A DNA stretch of 64,000 nt from positions 9,615,534 through 9,679,533 of the forward strand of contig CM070615.1 of assembly GCA_036346395.1 (NCBI GenBank), written 5' to 3'. Position numbers and translations under genes: made by a program. Shown one piece after another: positions 59,268 through 64,000 of this stretch. The stretch comes from Hsuehochloa calcarea (lineage: Eukaryota > Streptophyta > Magnoliopsida > Poales > Poaceae). Every line of letters starts with the position of its first letter. The stretch's first letter is position 1. The notes under the pieces were generated by a model. That model worked only from the letters and a program-made list of their open reading frames with translations. It did not search any database and was not told the DNA's origin.

Positions 59268-61915
59268 TCATTCGGCAAAGAAAGATGGATAGTCTGCCTG
59301 GAGACGATCTTCCCTTTCCCAAGTAGCCTCATCCTCAGAATGGTTCGACCACTGAACTTTGAGGAATCTGATGGTTTTATTCCTCGTTCTTCGTTCAGCC
59401 TCATCGAGTATGCGAACAGGATGCTCGCGATAGGTCAAATCTTCTTAGACATCGAGAGTTTCCAACGGGGCTTGCTTAGTTGGAACACGGAGGCACTTCT
59501 TTAGTTGGGACACATGGAAAACATTATGTACCCCTTCGAGTGCAGCTGGCAATTCCAACTTATAGGCAACAGCTCCTTTCTTCTCGATAACACGGTAAGG
59601 ACCGACATATCGAGGAGCTAACTTGCCCTTGACACCGAAACGCTGATGGCCCTTCAAAGGAGAGACTTTGAGATAAACAAAGTCATTGGGCTCAAAGCTC
59701 AATTCGCGACGACGGCGATTCGCATAGCTCTTTTGCCTGGATTGTGCTGTGCGTAAACGATCACGAATGAGCTGGACTTGGCTCTCAGCCTCATTGATCG
59801 AGTCTGGACCAAAGAAAGGCCTTTCGCCTGTCTCAGACCAATTCAACGGGGTTCTGCACTTTCTCCCGTACAAGGCCTCGAAAGGTGACATGCCAAGACG
59901 GCTGGCTGTTGTTGTAGGAAAACTTCGGCAAATGGCAAGCATTTCTCCCAATTCTTTCCATAGGAGAGGACACAAGCACGAAGCATGTCTTCCAACACTT
60001 GGTTGACCCTTCGGTCGACCATCGGTTTGGGGTGGTATCTTTGTGCTAAAGGTAAGACGGGTTCCCATAGCCTCTTGCACACTTTGCCAAAAGCGAGAGG
60101 TGAAAAGCGAACCACGACACGAGACAATTGTCTTAGGTACCCCATGTAAGCTCACGATGCGGGCAATGTAGAGATCCGCTAAAAGACCTACACGGAGATC
60201 CGTCTTGACTGGAAGGAAGTGCGCCACCTTAGTTATCCTATCAATGACAACCCAGATGGCATCACTGCCCTTGGAGGTACGAGGCAGACCGGTGATAAAA
60301 TCCATCCCGATCGAATCCCACTTCCATTCCGGAATAGGCAAAGGTGGCGATCCTGCTGGCGCCGATGCTCGGCCTTGACACGACGACACACGCCGCACTC
60401 GACAACGAACCGCAATCTCCTCTTCATTCGGGTCCACCAAAATCCCTGACGGAGATCCTGATACATCTTTGTGGCCCCGGGATGAATAGACAAAGGCGAA
60501 TCATGGGCTTCGCGGAGAATCAAATTCCGCAATTCCACGTCCTTTGGAACCACAAGGCGTTGCCCGAACCTTACAACACCATGCTCATCCTCAGAGAAGC
60601 ACTTGCCTGTTCCGTTCCTGACATTTTCCTTGATGCGGCTCACCCCAGCATCTGCTTGCTGAGCGGTCTTAATCCGATCCACCAAGGTTGGTTGCACAAC
60701 CAAGGCCGCGAGGGAACCATGCTCAACCAATCCCAAGTTGAGACGCTGAAATTCCTCCGTAGGGTGGGTGACGCTCTGAGCAAAGAAGGCATTGCAATCG
60801 CCTTCCGATCGAGCGCATCGGCAGCGACATTAGCCTTGCCCGGATGATAGTGAATACCCATGTCATAGTCCTTGATCAACTCCAACCATCTCTTTTATCC
60901 GAGGTTCGGATCGGTTGGGTGAACAAATACTTTAGGCTTTGTGATCCGAATACACTTCGCAACGATTACCGATTAGGTAATGTCGCCAAATCTTAAGTGC
61001 ATGAATCACCGCAGATAATTCCAAGTCGTGGGTAGGATAATTGAGTTCATGAGGTCTCAATTGCCTTGATGCATAAGCCACTACCTTGCCTTCTTGCATA
61101 AGGACACAACCGAGTCCTCGACGAGAAGCATCGCAAAAAATATCGAAGCTTTGATGAATATCAGGAAGTACGAGGACGGGAGCGGTGGTCAAACGCTTCT
61201 TGAGTACTTGGAAGCTTTTCTCACAAGCATCGGACCACAAGAACTTCTTGTCCTTCTTGAGCAACTCCGTCATCGGCTTCGCGATCTTGGAGAAGTTCTC
61301 GATAAAACGGCGATAATACCCAGCTAAACCGAGAAAACTCCGCACTTCGGTTACCGAAGTAGGCTGAACCCATGAAAGAACATCGCTGACCTTGCTAGGA
61401 TCAACGGCTACGCCTCCTGCTGAAAGAACATGACCCAAAAAGGCCACTTCCTTCAACCAGAATGCGCACTTGCTGAACTTTGCATACAGCTGGTGCTCAC
61501 GAAGCTTGCCTAACACGAGCCTCAGATGCTCATCATGTTCCTCATCGTTCTTAGAATAGATAAGAATATCATCGATGAAGACCACGATAAACTTATCCAA
61601 ATACTCCATGAACACCGAATTCATGAGGTTCATGAACAAGGCGGGAGCATTGGTTAAGCCAAATGACATGACGGTATACTCATACAAGCCATAGCGAGTA
61701 GAGAAAGCCGTCTTTGGAATATCCTTCGGTCGTATCCGAACTTGATGATATCCCACTCCCAAATCAATCTTGGAGAATACTCGAGCTCCGGTTAATTGAT
61801 CAAAGAGATCATCAATGCGGGGCAATGGATACTTGTTCTTTACCGTTACCTCATTAAGCGGACAGTAATCAACGCACATGCGCAAAGTATTGTCCTTCTT
61901 CTTTACGAAGATCAC
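59268..61915 (-). pseudogene. Ty3/gypsy (chromovirus) pol: RT, RNase H, integrase, chromodomain; broken
   Basis: From right to left on the minus strand: reverse transcriptase (61915-61200, VDYCPLNEVTVKNKYPLPRI; catalytic FIDD intact at 61568-61579), RNase H (YPTHDLELSAVIHALKIWRH), a frame change near 60930, the connection region (ELIKDYDMGIHYHPGKANV), another frame change near 60730, an integrase zinc region (HPGATKMYQDL), the integrase core (WDSIGMDFITGLPRTSKG; VSCRGSLFTS with Cys where the second catalytic Asp is expected; CRTPLNWSETGERPFFG) and KLAPRYVGPYRVIEKKG. A stop after LETLDV at 59445 separates a chromodomain-like end (59268-59444, LKVQWSNHSEDEATWERED). Gag and protease are absent: reading begins at MIFVKKKD at 61915. 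A Tekay/Del-type chromovirus by domain order. Not functional. Confidence 0.93.
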
Positions 61916-63788
61916 CTAAATAAATACAGAAAATAAGAACAAGTCGAAACTCAGCAAGTACAGTAAACAATTGAACATACAAGGTTATGAACAAGTCTAT
62001 CTCAATACGAAATCTGAACTTATCTCTGAACACTTATGAGTATGAATGGAATGAATGGATGCATTGAAAGGAAAGGACTGTACACATGCTCATACTGGTA
62101 TAGCGAGTGACACACCCGTCGGTGCTCACTTATGCCCGTACTTAACAAAGTCCGGGGATCTAATCACCGCATGAAGAACGTTTCATACGGGTATCCGAAA
62201 TTACCCATATTGGAATAGTGGGTCTTACATGCCCATACTGGAATTGATGGGTTTTAACAATTCCACTCCCGTGGACGGAACACGAACAATGCAAGAATGG
62301 AATGAATATATGCAATGAGTGTCACCTCTTTCATTCACATGGATTATCAACTGAGAATGAATAAATATCATAAAGTTTGAATCATGGATCATAGAAATAA
62401 CATCGCATAAAAACATTCAACTGTAAAACATGAGGTATGAACAGAGATCATAGAAGTAACATCGCATCAACAACATTCAACAGAAATCATCATGTCTTAA
62501 CACATTGTACTTGCCTTCCACGCTGTGACGTGCTAGGAGGCAACGAATGTGCTTCTCCACTCACCGCCTCACCGCCTACACAAATATGTATTCCAAATAA
62601 GGATACAAGGTATGACATAGCTACAGGTGTCCTACCATTACCCTCTAACTATCCAACACAATCAATGAGTTCAAACTGACAATTAAACTATTCAGCCACC
62701 TGACAACCCTACTGGGCAGCAGTACGAGAAAAATCATAATAAAAAATATGTAACTCGGAATGACATGAAACCAGTGCTCAATGAATATTAACGAACGAGG
62801 CTACAAAACTCTAGTTGACAAGATTCACTAAATCTGCCAAAACAATCAGCTAACCAGCAGTTGAAAACGTATGACAGACATCTGTCCGGACAATCGATCA
62901 GCAGTAAAGAACAAGGCATATATTTCATTCTATAGATCCAATAGAGGTGTTCTTTATCAATGTGGAAATATTATTACAAATGCTACAATAACCTAAATGG
63001 GTGGAGGTCCTGAATCTTACATTAACAAGGTCAAAATTGAGGAACAAACAGACAGTTCCTTCTCATCAGACAGACAGAACAACACGCAAAGAAAAATTCA
63101 TATCTCCTAAACCGTAAGGCGGAATCTCGTGATCTTGGTGGCTATAGAAATATAAAAACCAGGGCTACAAAACTATAGGAGACGAAAATACTAGATTATG
63201 CTTGTAAGATGCCTAAACTAGGTGCACAACTTACTGTACAGATTGGATCTAACAGCAGGGGCAAAACGATCCAACTAATCGAATCAAATTCTCCTCTCTT
63301 ATGAATCATACAGTGAGGGGAGGCCATTATACCCTTGTAGAACCTCAAGAACGATGTGGATTGACCTCTCAAAGAACCTCCCTCTCCTCCCTTCAATGGC
63401 CGGCCAAGGCGAGGAAGACGAACGTCCGGCGGTGACGGCAGGAGAGATCGGCTTCGGGGGAGACCTTAGGGCAGCGCCGGGGATCGCCGGAGGCTAGCAC
63501 CAAGGGGGAGGGGAGGCACCAAGGGCAGGGGAGGCGCTGGTTTGGGGATAGGGGGTGGCGGCTCAAGGGGAGGGGAGTGGGGAGAGAGAGGAGAGGCTAG
63601 GGTTTGGCGGGAGGAAACCCCCCCTCTTGGCCGGCCCCCCTCATGGGCCCCTCCTGGGCTACGGCCCAGGCCCAGGTTGCCAGAAGTTAGCTAAAAATCC
63701 CCCCGATGAGAGGATAATTTCAGATTTTTGTTCCGCTCCCTCTCTCGGGACTTCTTCCGAAAACCCGATTCACTTTCGGGATATTACA
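61916..63788 (-). repeat. Minus-strand gypsy LTR truncated directly against reverse transcriptase
   Basis: On the minus strand the LTR starts TGTAATATCCCGAAAGTG at 63788, has a GC-rich leader (63360-63690), and continues through sequence matching the plus-strand LTR at about 7370-7710. Its 3' end is missing: sequence corresponding to 7700 joins directly to the reverse-transcriptase codons at 61916. It differs from the LTR on the other side of the pol region (55027-59224), so the two do not form a pair. Confidence 0.7.
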
Positions 63789-64000
63789 ATTTTCACCATT
63801 TTATCCAAATAAGACTACACGATAGGTATATCAATAGAAGTGTTAGTCTCACATATAGATTTGTTATTAATCATCAAAATACTCCATTAACTCATAATGG
63901 TGGGTCAAGATTCTTTAGGCATGCGGCATCGCGAGGAGGAAGAAAGGAAAGGGGAGAGGGGGCGCTGACAGGTGGGCCCCCTGCAACAGTGAGAGAGAGG
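63789..64000. other. Right flank beyond the minus-strand LTR
   Basis: A short AT-rich segment followed by GA-rich sequence. No gene or element is resolved before the window ends. Confidence 0.5.

Noticed and set aside
1..64000. CRISPR arrays, rRNA or tRNA genes, bacterial operons
   Set aside because: None was seen. The only tRNA-related sequences are primer binding sites of retroelements.

Overview
The window looks like nuclear DNA of a grass, most likely rice (Oryza) or a close relative. Evidence: one well preserved spliced gene for an Alfin-like PHD protein, GC-rich first exons, Tourist- and hAT-type MITEs, and dense nested Ty1/copia and Ty3/gypsy retrotransposons with very long LTRs. I see no bacterial or organellar features and no rRNA or tRNA genes.

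Host genes are few. (1) An Alfin-like PHD-finger gene on the minus strand (8915-14030) can be assembled into five exons that join in frame to 266 residues; a PIF/Harbinger element sits antisense in its second intron. (2) A tetratricopeptide-repeat gene of the TTC1 type on the plus strand (26035-34623) is still recognisable exon by exon. It is a pseudogene: a frameshift, a 1.8 kb terminal-inverted-repeat element inserted in an exon, a collapsed gypsy gag-pol block in one intron, and a hAT MITE that itself carries a 1.2 kb non-autonomous LTR element in another. (3) A remnant of an NB-LRR resistance gene lies on the minus strand (about 35503-36170). (4) A possible 72-residue secreted peptide gene is on the minus strand (15800-16018).

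The remainder is layered transposable elements. 1-7907: copia fragments, a MITE, a decayed gypsy element and a gypsy LTR. 14.1-25.4 kb: LTR pieces, two of them forming an inverted repeat, plus simple repeats and MITEs. 36258-42450: a complete but inactivated copia element with 438/445 bp LTRs and a perfect 5 bp target duplication (AGTTA), next to the NB-LRR remnant. 43984-55026: several long gypsy LTRs in both orientations with scraps of internal sequence. 55027-63788: a chimeric minus-strand chromovirus-type gypsy element whose two LTRs belong to different families and whose gag and protease are missing.

The most interesting points are the TPR pseudogene, where removing the inserted element and one target copy restores the local reading frame; the little-known TIR element carrying a fold-back MITE and a GC-rich segment; the gag-pol block bounded by inverted rather than direct repeats; the small non-autonomous LTR element; and the internally repetitive 4.2 kb LTR. 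I found no clear evidence of a wholly new coding system. Boundaries and family names were judged by eye and need alignment to repeat libraries.
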